A DNA stretch of 50,906 bases from RZZS01 sp964498755 (GTDB lineage Bacteria > Pseudomonadota > Alphaproteobacteria > Micavibrionales > Micavibrionaceae): positions 1-50,906 of the forward strand of contig CAZCIB010000014.1 in assembly GCA_964498755.1 (NCBI GenBank), given 5' to 3'. The notes below the pieces were generated by a model, which was given only the letters and a program-made list of their open reading frames with translations, ran no database searches and was not told where the DNA came from. The translations under genes were made by a program, and so were the position numbers. The first letter of the stretch is position 1. Each line of letters begins with the position of its first letter. Of the stretch, positions 29,192 to 38,258 are shown one piece after another.

Positions 29192-30790
29192 CTAAACCGC
29201 CTTCACGCCATTCTTTATCAGCTTGTAGATATAGCTGTCCTTGAGCGCATCGAAAGAGGCGTCAATGATGTTGGTAGAAACGCCGATTGTGTACCAGCGT
29301 CTGTCCGGATCCTTGAGCGAGGCGCTTTCGATCAGAACCCTCGGCATGGCGGCGGAGGCGTCCTGCGCCTTTAAAATCCGCACGCGATAGTCAATCAGAT
29401 GCATTTCTCTTAATGCCGGGTAAAATTCCTCCAGCGCTTTTCTGAGCGCAAGGTCAATCGCGTTGACGGGGCCGTTTCCTTCCGCGACCGTGTGGATCAG
29501 CTGTCCCGCCACGCGCACCTTGACGCTGGCTTCGGATTCGGTGACCAGATCGCCGCGGGCGTTGTAACGCCGCTCGTCGGTGACGGAAAACCGCTCCGTC
29601 TTGAAATAATTCGGCACCTGACCCAGCGTGCGCCGCGCCAGAACCTCGAACGAGGCTTCCGCCCCGTCATAGGCGTAGCCGTCGGCTTCACGCGCTTTGA
29701 CCAGATCAACAAGTTTCTGGATGTCTTCGGATTTCGGATCAACCTCGATATTCAGATCCTTAAGGCGCGCGATCATGTTGGAGCGTCCCGCCTGATCGGA
29801 GACCAGGATATTCCTGCGGTTGCCCACGAGTTCAGGTTCGATATGCTCGTAACAGGCCGGGTTCTTCATGATAGCGGATGCGTGCAGCCCGCCTTTATGC
29901 GCAAAGGCGCGGTCGCCGACATAAGGCGCATGCGTGGCCGGGGCGCGGTTCAGGATTTCATCCAGCGTCCGGCTCAGGGCCCGCAGCTTTTTAAGCCGTT
30001 CTTTGTCGATGCCGATGTCATAGCCCATTTTGAGCGAGAGCGTCGGTATCAGCGTGATCAGGTTCGCGTTGCCGCAGCGCTCGCCCAGACCGTTTAATGT
30101 GCCCTGAACCATGCGGCACCCGGCGCGTACGGCGGCCAGCGTATTGGCGATGGCGTTGCCGGTGTCGTCATGGGTGTGAATGCCGAGTCTGTCGCCGGGG
30201 ATCACTTTCATAACGTCGGTGACGATCTCCTCGATTTCATGGGGCAGGGTTCCGCCATTCGTATCGCAGAGCACAATCCAGCGGCATCCTGCCTCGTAGG
30301 CCGATTTCAGGCAGTCCAGCGCGTAATTCGGGTTGGCCTTGTAGCCGTCGAAGAAATGTTCGGCGTCAAACAGGGCCTCGCCGCGTTCGGCGCAGGCTTT
30401 CATCGACTCGTAGATATTCTCGAGATTTTCCTCGTTCGTGATTTTCAGGGCGACGTCGACATGAAAATCCCATGTTTTTCCAACAATGCAAAAGGCTTGC
30501 GCGCCAGAGTTCAGGACTGCGCTTAAAGACGGATCATTGGCGGCTGAATGGCCAGCCTTTTTCGTCATGCCGAATGCTGTAAACGTACTGTTTTTAATTT
30601 CCGGTTTTTGCGCGAAAAACTGGTCGTCAGTCGGGTTCGCCCCAGGCCATCCGCCCTCAATGTAATCAAGGCCGAAATCATCGAGCGCGCGGGCAATGGC
30701 AAGCTTGTCGTTGACCGAGAAATCGACGCCTGCCGTTTGCGCGCCGTCGCGCAAGGTTGTGTCAAAGAGATAAAGACGTGTCTGTTCCAT
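29192..30790 (-). CDS. cimA: (R)-citramalate synthase
   Basis: A 532-residue member of the alpha-isopropylmalate/homocitrate synthase family in the citramalate synthase branch (TIGR00977). It condenses pyruvate and acetyl-CoA to citramalate in a threonine-independent route to isoleucine. The TIM barrel starts YLFDTTLRDGAQTAGVDFSVNDK, with the substrate motif YIEGGWPGANPTD and metal-binding HTHDDTGNAIAN. The C-terminal regulatory domain begins near residue 400. I chose the ATG at 30790 because AGG lies 8 bases upstream. The frame is open well beyond it, but those codons overlap gltX. Confidence 0.93.
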   Translation of the reverse strand: MEQTRLYLFDTTLRDGAQTAGVDFSVNDKLAIARALDDFGLDYIEGGWPGANPTDDQFFAQKPEIKNSTFTAFGMTKKAGHSAANDPSLSAVLNSGAQAFCIVGKTWDFHVDVALKITNEENLENIYESMKACAERGEALFDAEHFFDGYKANPNYALDCLKSAYEAGCRWIVLCDTNGGTLPHEIEEIVTDVMKVIPGDRLGIHTHDDTGNAIANTLAAVRAGCRMVQGTLNGLGERCGNANLITLIPTLSLKMGYDIGIDKERLKKLRALSRTLDEILNRAPATHAPYVGDRAFAHKGGLHASAIMKNPACYEHIEPELVGNRRNILVSDQAGRSNMIARLKDLNIEVDPKSEDIQKLVDLVKAREADGYAYDGAEASFEVLARRTLGQVPNYFKTERFSVTDERRYNARGDLVTESEASVKVRVAGQLIHTVAEGNGPVNAIDLALRKALEEFYPALREMHLIDYRVRILKAQDASAAMPRVLIESASLKDPDRRWYTIGVSTNIIDASFDALKDSYIYKLIKNGVKAV

Positions 30791-30848
30791 AACGCTAACC
30801 TGCATGAAACCGTACAATTCTGCAAGCTTTACGGGGAAGGCCCGGACC

Positions 30849-32195
30849 TCAGGCCGCTTTTTTACGGGCGAGACGTTCATAGGCGGCGTTTCTGCCGATA
30901 AGCGGCAACAGGGCCGATAGCTCTGGCCCGTGTTCCATGCCGGTAAGCGCCTTGCGCAGCGGCATAAAGAGTTCCTTGCCCTTGCGCCCGGTTTCGGTTT
31001 TGACGAGATCCGTCCAGACTTTCCATGTGTTTTCGTCCCATGGCTCGGCGGGAAGCAAATCGGCCGCCGCGGCGAGGTATTCCGGATCGTCCGTTGTCGG
31101 CTCAACGGGCTCATGCGTTACGTTCCACCAATCCCGGATGTCGCGCAGACGGGTCAGATTAGGGCGGACGGCGAGCCAGAATTCCTCGTTAACCTGCTCA
31201 AGCCCCATATTCGCGAGCCGCACCTGCACCGTATCAAAATCCGTTTCATGGATCAGTTTTGCGTTCAGGCGCAGCAGCTCCTCAAAGTCAAATTTCGGCG
31301 CGCCTTTTGAAAACTTTGAAAAATCAAAGCTTTGAGAGAGCGTGTTAATATTATCAACAGGCTCGATCGGGTCGCTGCTGCCCAGCCTTGCAAGCAGGCT
31401 GACAAGAGCCATCGGCTCCAGCCCCTCGTTTTCGCGCAGTTCGGACATGCTCATCGAGCCGAGACGCTTGGAGAGCTTGCCGCCCTCGATATCCGAGATC
31501 AGCGGCAGATGCGCAAATTCCGGAACGCTCGCGCCCAGGGCCTCAAACATCTGCACGTGCGTGGCCGTGTTGGAAACGTGATCCTCGCCGCGCACGACGT
31601 GCGTCATGCCATAATCCATATCATCAATGACAGAGCAGAGATGATAAAGCGGGCTTCCGTCCTCGCGGATCACGACGGGGTCGGACATCGTCTCGCCCTG
31701 AAACTTCACGGGGCCGCGGATATGGTCGTTCCATTCGATCGGCGCGTGATCGAGTTTGAAACGCCAGTGCGGCTTGCGTCCCTCGTCCTCGTATTTTTTG
31801 ATCTGCGCCTCCGTCATCGACAAGGCCGAGCGGTCGTAAATCGGCGGCAGGCCGCGCGCGAGCTGGGTTTTGCGTTTCAGGGAAAGCTCTTCGGGCGTCT
31901 CAAAGCAAGGGTAGAGACGTCCGGACTCCTTCAATTGTTCGATGCATTCCTGATAGCGCGCGAAACGGTCGCGCTGGCGCGTCTTTTCATCCCAGTCGAG
32001 GTCCATCCAGATCAGGCTCGATTCAATCGCTTCCTCGAATTCCGGCTTCGAGCGTTCGGTATCGGTATCGTCGATGCGCAAGAGGAAATGCCCGCTATTC
32101 TTTCGCGCGAACAGCCAGGTAATCAGCGCGGTGCGGGCGTTGCCGACATGCAGCATGCCGGTGGGCGAGGGGGCGAAGCGGACGCGTACGGTCAT
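30849..32195 (-). CDS. gltX: Glutamyl-tRNA synthetase
   Basis: A 448-residue class I synthetase that charges tRNA-Glu, and possibly tRNA-Gln for later amidation. The HIGH-type motif is PSPTGMLHVGNART (residues 9-22), and the KMSKS-type loop is KLSKRLGS near residue 240. The DDMDYGMTHVVRGEDHVSNTATHVQM segment is typical of bacterial GluRS. The start at 32195 has GGAG 6 bases upstream; a TTG four codons earlier does not. Many alphaproteobacteria carry two gltX genes, so a second elsewhere is possible. Confidence 0.97.
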   Translation of the reverse strand: MTVRVRFAPSPTGMLHVGNARTALITWLFARKNSGHFLLRIDDTDTERSKPEFEEAIESSLIWMDLDWDEKTRQRDRFARYQECIEQLKESGRLYPCFETPEELSLKRKTQLARGLPPIYDRSALSMTEAQIKKYEDEGRKPHWRFKLDHAPIEWNDHIRGPVKFQGETMSDPVVIREDGSPLYHLCSVIDDMDYGMTHVVRGEDHVSNTATHVQMFEALGASVPEFAHLPLISDIEGGKLSKRLGSMSMSELRENEGLEPMALVSLLARLGSSDPIEPVDNINTLSQSFDFSKFSKGAPKFDFEELLRLNAKLIHETDFDTVQVRLANMGLEQVNEEFWLAVRPNLTRLRDIRDWWNVTHEPVEPTTDDPEYLAAAADLLPAEPWDENTWKVWTDLVKTETGRKGKELFMPLRKALTGMEHGPELSALLPLIGRNAAYERLARKKAA

Positions 32196-32216
32196 GTGTT
32201 TCTCCAAATAATCCTG

Positions 32217-33605
32217 CTACTCTGCCGCCGCGACGCGGACGGGGGCAGCCGGGGCGTTGCCGCGCAGGCCTTTCAGTTCGTCCGCGAGAAGGAAGGCGAG
32301 CTCCAGCGCCTGATTGGCGTTGAGGCGCGGGTCGCAGGCCGTGTGATAACGCTCGGCGAGATCATGGTCGGTGATGTTCTCCGCGCCGCCGGTGCATTCC
32401 GTGACGTTCTGCCCCGTCAGTTCAAAATGAACGCCGCCCGGATGGGTGCCCGCCTCGCCATGCGCACGGAAGAATTCGCGCACTTCGGTCAGCATATGCT
32501 CGAGATTGCGGGTTTTGTACCCGGTCGAGGATTTGATCGTGTTGCCGTGCATCGGATCGCAGGACCAGATCACCGCGCGGCCTTCGTCCCTGACCGCTTT
32601 CAATAGCTGCGGCAGGTTGTCCTGCACCTTGTCATGGCCCATGCGGCTGATCAGCGTCAGGCGGCCCGGCTCGTTCTCGGGATTTAAAACGTCAATCAGG
32701 CGGAGCAGAGCGTCGGGGCTCATCCCGGGCTGAACTTTCAGGCCGAGCGGGTTTTTGACGCCGCGGACGAATTCGATCTGGGCGTGGTCGTCCTGGTTGG
32801 TGCGCGCGCCGATCCAGAGGAAATGCGCGCTCGTGTCGTACCAGTCGCCTGTTAGGCTGTCGATCCGGGTCATCGCCTGTTCATAGGGGAGCAATAACGC
32901 TTCATGCGAGGTGAAGAAATCCGTCTCGCGGATATTCGGCACCGTATCGCCGTTGACGCCGCAGGCGTCCATGAAGGCCAGCGCGTCCTTGATGCGTTCC
33001 GCCAGATCCTCGTAGCGTTCGCCGAGCGGGCTGTCTTTTACGAAGTCGAGGTTCCAGCGATGGACGCGGCTCAAATCCGCATAGCCGCCCTTTGTAAAGG
33101 CACGCAGGAGGTTCAGCGTTGCCGCAGCCTGATGATACGAGGCGATCATGCGATAAGGATCGGGCTCGCGCGCCGCCGGGCTGAATTCCAGGGCGTTAAC
33201 GCTGTCGCCGCGATAGCTGGGAAGCTTTTCCTCGCCGCGCGTTTCAAAATCGTCCGAGCGGGGCTTGGCGAACTGTCCGGCCATGCGGCCGATCTTGACG
33301 ACCGGCACTGAGCCCGCGTAGGTCAGCACAACGGCCATCTGTAAAATCACGCGCAATGTGTCCCGGATTTTATCGGCGCCGAATTCCTGAAAGCTTTCGG
33401 CGCAGTCGCCGCCCTGCAAAACAAAAGCCTGACCGGCGCAGGCCCGCGCAAGCTGGTCTTTCAGTTCCCGCGCCTCGCCCGCGAAGACAAGCGGCGGCAA
33501 GCCCGCCATTGTCTTCTCAACCTCTTTTAAGATATTTTCATTCGCGTAAGTGGGAAGCTGTTTAACGGGTTTCGATCTCCAGCTTTCCGGGCTCCATTCG
33601 GTCAT
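32217..33605 (-). CDS. aroG: Class II DAHP synthase
   Basis: A 462-residue plant-type 3-deoxy-7-phosphoheptulonate synthase, the first enzyme of the shikimate pathway. Signatures: LPPLVFAGEARELKDQLARA, FVLQGGDCAESF with the metal-binding Cys, VKIGRMAGQFAKPRS, WIGARTNQDDHAQIEFVRGVKNPLGLKV, and WSCDPMHGNTI. Metal ligands His and Glu in GGVHFELTGQNVTEC are present. It is the first gene of the minus-strand aroG-gltX-cimA-hydrolase-trmJ unit, with GGAAAGAG as the ribosome binding site. Confidence 0.97.
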   Translation of the reverse strand: MTEWSPESWRSKPVKQLPTYANENILKEVEKTMAGLPPLVFAGEARELKDQLARACAGQAFVLQGGDCAESFQEFGADKIRDTLRVILQMAVVLTYAGSVPVVKIGRMAGQFAKPRSDDFETRGEEKLPSYRGDSVNALEFSPAAREPDPYRMIASYHQAAATLNLLRAFTKGGYADLSRVHRWNLDFVKDSPLGERYEDLAERIKDALAFMDACGVNGDTVPNIRETDFFTSHEALLLPYEQAMTRIDSLTGDWYDTSAHFLWIGARTNQDDHAQIEFVRGVKNPLGLKVQPGMSPDALLRLIDVLNPENEPGRLTLISRMGHDKVQDNLPQLLKAVRDEGRAVIWSCDPMHGNTIKSSTGYKTRNLEHMLTEVREFFRAHGEAGTHPGGVHFELTGQNVTECTGGAENITDHDLAERYHTACDPRLNANQALELAFLLADELKGLRGNAPAAPVRVAAAE

Positions 33606-33803
33606 CTTTTTCTCTTTCCTCACCGCTCGTTAAGCCTCAATTCTTAGGGAATTGCGCACGGAAATGCAAGTCTCCACGGAGCAGGAAGATCAACGCCGCG
33701 CTTATCTTTAATCACGTGGCCGGTTATTTTTGATTTTGCTACTTTTGTTAACCTTTTACGTGCTATAATCAATTGAATTATTTACTAATCACCTAGCTTA
33801 TTG

Positions 33804-34964
33804 ATGCCCAATCCGCCACAGCAATGGAAAAACCTGGTTCTTTCGCTCATGGAGACAGCCAATCTGGTGGATGTCGCCGATATGCGCTGGCATGGGCCGG
33901 AAGACGTGATGGGCGCGTTTGATCGTTGCCTCTACGGTTTCGAAGACGATTTTATCCTGTCCCAGCGCAAGTTGTCCCGGTTCGTCGATTTCCCTTATTT
34001 TGAGAGCGACAAGGGACGTTACGTCGCAGTCCTGAAAAACAGCCTTGCGGAATGGCAGAAAAAGGGGCCGAGCCTTCCTGCCCTGATTTGCGCTTATCTG
34101 GATGTGCGCGGCTTGAAGCCCAACGATATAAAAAACTTTGCGCTCGTTAAAGCGGCCTTGCTGGGCGCAACTTTGGCCGAGGTAGATACGGGCCATGGCG
34201 ATGACGGATATCATAATGTTGTTCATTTCCGGGAAGTGACGATCCTCAATATGGTGGCCCTGAGCGGCGAGGAATATCTGACCCGGCTTTATTTCCCGAT
34301 TGATCTGGTCGCAAAACAGCTGACAATCGCCGCAGCGCATGATCTGTTTCATACGGGCAAGGATAATACGCAAAGTGGGCAGTACATCCCGTATTTTCTG
34401 GAGCAACGCTCTTTCGAGGCGTTTGAACCTTACCTTAAGGCCTGCGACGTGCCGCCGGACCATATCGAAGACATCCAGGTGGGTATTCTGATTACGGACA
34501 TTACCAAGGGACCGGAGCAGAAATATACGGCGCATCAATTTGTGCGTCAGGCTTTTGCATGGCAGTTTATGGAAGGCGACAAACCTAATCTGCCCGATGA
34601 ATTTCAATTGCTGGCGTCCGATGAAACGGGGATTACGGATACGACGACGCGCGGGCAGGATTTAACGCGGCTTTGCGTGCGCATGCAGGAATCCGATACG
34701 CTCTCCTCCGCGATGGACCAACATAATTTTTACCTGCGCTATAGCCAGATCCGCAGCGAAAACCCTGATAAATACCCGGAGAATCCGGATCAACAGAGTT
34801 TTATCCGCTTTCTGAGTTATGTGTTTTCTGACGGGCGCAAGCAATCCGGCGGGCCGATGATGCTCTCGAATTTCTATAGAGCCTGGTTCCAGGACCGCAT
34901 TAGCAAGGTTTATAACGAAGCGATTTTGCGCAGCGCGCCGAAGTCCGTCGCCAGTAATCAGTAG
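33804..34964 (+). CDS. HD-domain protein resembling class I cyclic-nucleotide phosphodiesterase
   Basis: A 386-residue soluble protein with the metal-binding signature of the class I (eukaryotic-type) cAMP/cGMP phosphodiesterase family. YHNVVHF holds His137, Asn138 and His141; AAAHDLFHTG holds His179, Asp180 and His183; ILITDITKG (228-236) matches the family's ILATDMSKH region; and Asp298 in RMQESDTL sits where the last metal ligand is expected. The N-terminal 110 residues are unknown and might sense a signal. Start ATG at 33804 (a TTG directly before it is in the same frame). Its stop codon lies inside a 7-base repeat. Fold is a confident inference; substrate is unproven. Confidence 0.75.
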   Translation: MPNPPQQWKNLVLSLMETANLVDVADMRWHGPEDVMGAFDRCLYGFEDDFILSQRKLSRFVDFPYFESDKGRYVAVLKNSLAEWQKKGPSLPALICAYLDVRGLKPNDIKNFALVKAALLGATLAEVDTGHGDDGYHNVVHFREVTILNMVALSGEEYLTRLYFPIDLVAKQLTIAAAHDLFHTGKDNTQSGQYIPYFLEQRSFEAFEPYLKACDVPPDHIEDIQVGILITDITKGPEQKYTAHQFVRQAFAWQFMEGDKPNLPDEFQLLASDETGITDTTTRGQDLTRLCVRMQESDTLSSAMDQHNFYLRYSQIRSENPDKYPENPDQQSFIRFLSYVFSDGRKQSGGPMMLSNFYRAWFQDRISKVYNEAILRSAPKSVASNQ

Positions 34965-34982
34965 GTAGTAGGCAGTAGGCAG
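34953..34982. repeat. 7-base tandem repeat at the HD-protein gene end
   Basis: Units AGTAATC, AGTAGGT, AGTAGGC and AGTAGGC, plus a partial AG, run from 34953 to 34982. The stop codon TAG of the HD-domain gene (34962-34964) is part of the second unit, and the last codons (SNQ) also come from the tract. Confidence 0.9.
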
Positions 34983-34989
34983 AAACCTC

Positions 34990-35005
34990 TTACCTTTTAC
35001 CTTTA
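34990..35005. repeat. 7-base tandem repeat at the gor gene end
   Basis: Two TTACCTT units (34990-34996 and 34997-35003) are followed by a partial TAA. The gor stop codon (complement of 35003-35005) is inside. It lies 7 bases from the AGTAGGC tract that ends the convergent gene. Confidence 0.75.
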
Positions 35006-36367
35006 ATCACAGGAAACCGGCGCGCGCATCGTGACCAGTTCTTCCGCGCTGGTCGGGTGAACGGGGATCGTGCGGTCGAAGTCGGTTTTCGTCGCGCCCG
35101 CCGCCAGCGCGATGCCGACGGACTGAATAATTTCCGGGGCGTCCAGACCGGCCATATGAACGCCGAGAACCCTGTCGGTTTTTTTATCAACAACGAGCTT
35201 CATCAGGATTTTTTCGCCCGCGTTCATGAACGCGTATTTCATGGGGCGGAAGCTCGTTTTGTAGATATCAATCTCGTAGCCTTGCGCGCGGGCGTCTTCC
35301 TCGCTCAGGCCCGCCGTGCCGATTGGCGGGAATGAAAAAACCGCAGTCGGGACAATGTCATAATCTATGTCAGGCTTAGATTCTTTCGAGAACAGGCGGT
35401 CGGCGACGCGGTGCCCTTCGGCGATGGCGATCGGGGTCAGTTCAAGTTTGCTGGAGACGTCTCCTACGGCGTACACATGCGGCGCGGAGCTGCGGTATTG
35501 ATCGTCGACGATGACGCGGCCCTGCGCGTCCATCGCGATGCCCGCGTTTTCAAGGCCGAGGCTGGCCGTATTGGGCGTCCGGCCAATGGCGGATAAAATA
35601 ACGTCCGCCGGTATTTCGCCGCAGGTGGCATGAGCGAGAAGGTTCGACTCCGTCCCTTTTTCGACGCATGTAATTTCAGTATTGAGCAAAAGGCGAATGC
35701 CCTGCTGGTGCAGGGCTTCACAGATAAATCCGCGAATATCCCCGTCAAAGCCGCGCAGGACCATATCGCCGCGGTGAACAAGCGTGACGTCTACGCCGAG
35801 ACCGTTCATGATGCAGGCGAATTCAAGACCGATATAGCCGCCGCCCTGAACGATCATCTTTTTCGGAAGCGCGGGCAGGTGGAACACGTCGTCGGACGTG
35901 ATCATAAGCTCGCATCCCTCGCAGTCGGGAGGAACGCGCGGACGGCCACCAGTGGCGATCAGGATATGATCGGCCGTAACCGTTTCATTGCCAATGGCGA
36001 TTTCACGGTCCGAGACGAATTTGGCGTAGCCTTCGTAGAGGTCGGCTCCCGCCTTGTCCAGAAGAGACCTGTAAATCCCGTTCAATCTTTCAATTTCAGC
36101 GTCCCTGGTTTTCACGAAGCGTTGCCAGTCAAAGCCATGTTTTTCAAAATGCCAGCCGTAGGAGTCCGCGAGTTCATCCATATGCCCGAAACTGGCGGCG
36201 TAACTCATGAATTTCTTAGGGACGCAGCCTACATTGACGCACGTGCCGCCGAGCCTGCCGCTTTCCGCAATGCCGACTTTCGCGCCGTGGCCAGCCGCGA
36301 TTCTCGCCGCGCGCACGCCGCCCGAACCGCCGCCGATTACAAAGAAGTCATAGTTTTTGTTTGTCAT
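35003..36367 (-). CDS. gor: Glutathione-disulfide reductase
   Basis: A 454-residue FAD enzyme that reduces oxidised glutathione with NADPH. FAD loop GGGSGGVRAAR (12-22), redox pair Cys43/Cys48 in GGTCVNVGCVPKK, NAD(P) loop QGGGYIGLEFA with the basic VHRGDMVLRGFD that favours NADPH, GDVSSKLELTPIA, and the C-terminal HPTSAEELVTM with the active-site His. Its ATG overlaps the lpxL stop by 4 bases, so it is translated as the last gene of the waaA-lpxK-lpxL operon. Confidence 0.96.
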   Translation of the reverse strand: MTNKNYDFFVIGGGSGGVRAARIAAGHGAKVGIAESGRLGGTCVNVGCVPKKFMSYAASFGHMDELADSYGWHFEKHGFDWQRFVKTRDAEIERLNGIYRSLLDKAGADLYEGYAKFVSDREIAIGNETVTADHILIATGGRPRVPPDCEGCELMITSDDVFHLPALPKKMIVQGGGYIGLEFACIMNGLGVDVTLVHRGDMVLRGFDGDIRGFICEALHQQGIRLLLNTEITCVEKGTESNLLAHATCGEIPADVILSAIGRTPNTASLGLENAGIAMDAQGRVIVDDQYRSSAPHVYAVGDVSSKLELTPIAIAEGHRVADRLFSKESKPDIDYDIVPTAVFSFPPIGTAGLSEEDARAQGYEIDIYKTSFRPMKYAFMNAGEKILMKLVVDKKTDRVLGVHMAGLDAPEIIQSVGIALAAGATKTDFDRTIPVHPTSAEELVTMRAPVSCD

Positions 36368-37257
36368 TGATTTTGATTAGCTCGCGTATGCTCGTTTTTC
36401 CAGCGCCGGTGCAGCCATATCCACTGTCCCGGTCTTTGCCTGATCCAGTTTTCCAGCAATGCGTGGGCTTCGTCAATGCCGACGCGCACATCTTTCGCCG
36501 CGCCGTCATCATGGAAAATTTCCAGAGGCTCGTAAAGCGTAAGCCGGAATTTGACGCCTTCCAGCCGTTCCATTCTTACCGGGACAAGCGGACACTTGAA
36601 TTTCTGCGCGAGTTCAACAAAGGCGGGACTTGTCATGGCCGGGCGGCCAAAAAACAAGGTTTCCACGCCTTCGTTGTATTTCTGGTCGATAAAAATGCCG
36701 ATATGCTTGCCGTCTTTCAAATGCCTGACGATTTGCCGCGCGCCGCCCGGGGATTTCGGAATGGTGGCGATTTGTCCGCGCCCGCTGCGCTGGCGTTCCA
36801 TGAACCGGACGAAATAGGGATTGTTCGGCTCGCGTATCACGGCGTGCGTTTCAAGACCGCAGACGAGCAGGCTGACGCCCGTCAGTTCCCAGTTCGCCAG
36901 ATGCGCGCCGAACAGGATGGCGGGCTTGTCGTCGTTTTTAAGCTGCTCAAGCCTGTCTGCGTTGACGATCTCGACATGGCGTTCCGCCAGCGTTTGCAGA
37001 TGCGGATATTCGCCGATGACGCGGCCGATATTCTCCCACATGTCTTTTGTGATGGTTTTGACTTCAGCGTCGGTTTTATCCGGGAAGGCCCGCTCCAGAT
37101 TTCTGCGCGCCTTTTTCGTGACGCCCAGAAACGGCCCGATTAGCGTGCCGATCTTGCCGCCCAGCGCAGACGCCTTCTCCGGCGGCAGAAGGGAGAAGAT
37201 AAAAAAAGCGAACCGGAAAACGGCGTATTCGAGGAGATGGCGGAAATTTCTTATCAT
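36364..37257 (-). CDS. lpxL: Lipid A biosynthesis acyltransferase
   Basis: A 297-residue LpxL/HtrB family acyltransferase that adds a secondary acyl chain to Kdo-lipid IVA. The start MIRNFRHLLEYAVFRFAFFIFSLLP gives a membrane-associated N-terminus. FGAHLANWEL carries the H-x4-E catalytic pair, followed by the FIDQKYNEGVETLFFGRPA segment and a C-terminal WIWLHRRWK. The ATG overlaps the lpxK stop by one base. The open frame runs 96 codons further, but these overlap lpxK and are not used. The exact acyl donor cannot be read. Confidence 0.92.
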   Translation of the reverse strand: MIRNFRHLLEYAVFRFAFFIFSLLPPEKASALGGKIGTLIGPFLGVTKKARRNLERAFPDKTDAEVKTITKDMWENIGRVIGEYPHLQTLAERHVEIVNADRLEQLKNDDKPAILFGAHLANWELTGVSLLVCGLETHAVIREPNNPYFVRFMERQRSGRGQIATIPKSPGGARQIVRHLKDGKHIGIFIDQKYNEGVETLFFGRPAMTSPAFVELAQKFKCPLVPVRMERLEGVKFRLTLYEPLEIFHDDGAAKDVRVGIDEAHALLENWIRQRPGQWIWLHRRWKNEHTRANQNQ

Positions 37258-38258
37258 CAAACGCCCGGGTTGTTGCTTAAAAAAGAGATTATAGCTTCTT
37301 CGCTCTCGAACCGCATCCTTACGGGCAAGGTCAGAATATTCCGGGCGGCTTCGAAATGCCGGAGGCGCATATAATCTTTTTCCGTGGTGATGAGCTTCGC
37401 GTCGCTGTCGCGGGCGAGACCGGCGAGTCGCTCGATCTCTTTTTGCCTGTAGGCGTGATGATCGGGGAAGGATTTGTGCGCAATCACGTTCAGGCCAAGC
37501 CCTGAAAGACTTTCGTAAAAACGATCCGGATGGCCGATGCCGCAAAAGGCGATATATTTTCGCGCCGTATCAAAAGACGCGTCTTCTTGTGTGGCAATCT
37601 CCACGCTGAATATCGGTTTGCCGCCGGGCAGGAGATACAGCGCGCCGGTTTTGTCTTTGCCATTCAGAATAAATGCGTCGGCTTTGTTAAGGCCACTAGC
37701 TAATGTCTCCCGCAAAGGCCCGGCCGGGATGACCTTGCCGTTGCCGAAGCCGCGCTGGCCGTCGATCACCATGAATGTGAGGTCTTTATGCAGCGTTTCG
37801 TTTTGCATGCCGTCATCCATAATCAGGATATCCGCGCCTGCGTTTTCCGCGAATCGCGCGGCTTTGTATCGGTTTGGACAAACAACGACAGGCGCGTGAG
37901 CGCAGAGCAGCAAAGGCTCGTCGCCGACGTCTTTGGCGCCGTGAATGGACGGATCGACCAGAACCGGGGCAGGGCGCTTCTTGCCGCCGTAGCCGCGTGA
38001 GAGAAAGAACGGTTTTTTATAGCGGCCGGATTCGCGCAGAATATTTGCGATGGCAATCGCCGCTGGCGTTTTTCCGCTGCCTCCCGCCGTAATGTTGCCA
38101 ATACAGATCACGGGAACGTCGGCTTTTCTGGTTTGAACCGTCCTGCGCTTCAGTTTCGCCCCGGCCAGATACAGCTGCGAAAGAGGTGATAAAACCGCTT
38201 CCGCCGGATGATGTTTTTTACCGCATCGGTACCAGAAATCGGGGGAATCAAGCGTCAT
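37257..38258 (-). CDS. lpxK: Tetraacyldisaccharide 4'-kinase
   Basis: A 333-residue inner-membrane-associated kinase that phosphorylates the 4' position of the lipid A precursor. The start is MTLDSPDFWYRCG. The Walker A motif is GNITAGGSGKTP (about residues 54-65), and family segments FFLSRGYGG, VGDEPLLL, MDDGMQN and VIDGQRGFGNG are intact. I chose the ATG at 38258 because GGAG lies 10 bases upstream; it overlaps the waaA end by 11 bases, so the genes are coupled. Confidence 0.96.
   Translation of the reverse strand: MTLDSPDFWYRCGKKHHPAEAVLSPLSQLYLAGAKLKRRTVQTRKADVPVICIGNITAGGSGKTPAAIAIANILRESGRYKKPFFLSRGYGGKKRPAPVLVDPSIHGAKDVGDEPLLLCAHAPVVVCPNRYKAARFAENAGADILIMDDGMQNETLHKDLTFMVIDGQRGFGNGKVIPAGPLRETLASGLNKADAFILNGKDKTGALYLLPGGKPIFSVEIATQEDASFDTARKYIAFCGIGHPDRFYESLSGLGLNVIAHKSFPDHHAYRQKEIERLAGLARDSDAKLITTEKDYMRLRHFEAARNILTLPVRMRFESEEAIISFLSNNPGV

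Noticed and set aside
29192..31114. cimA open frame extended upstream to 31114
   Set aside because: The extra 108 codons overlap gltX in another frame and are Arg/Pro-rich without family similarity. A ribosome binding site supports the ATG at 30790.
31332..32606. 424-codon plus-strand frame across gltX and aroG
   Set aside because: Antisense to two certain genes; composition is that of a shadow frame.
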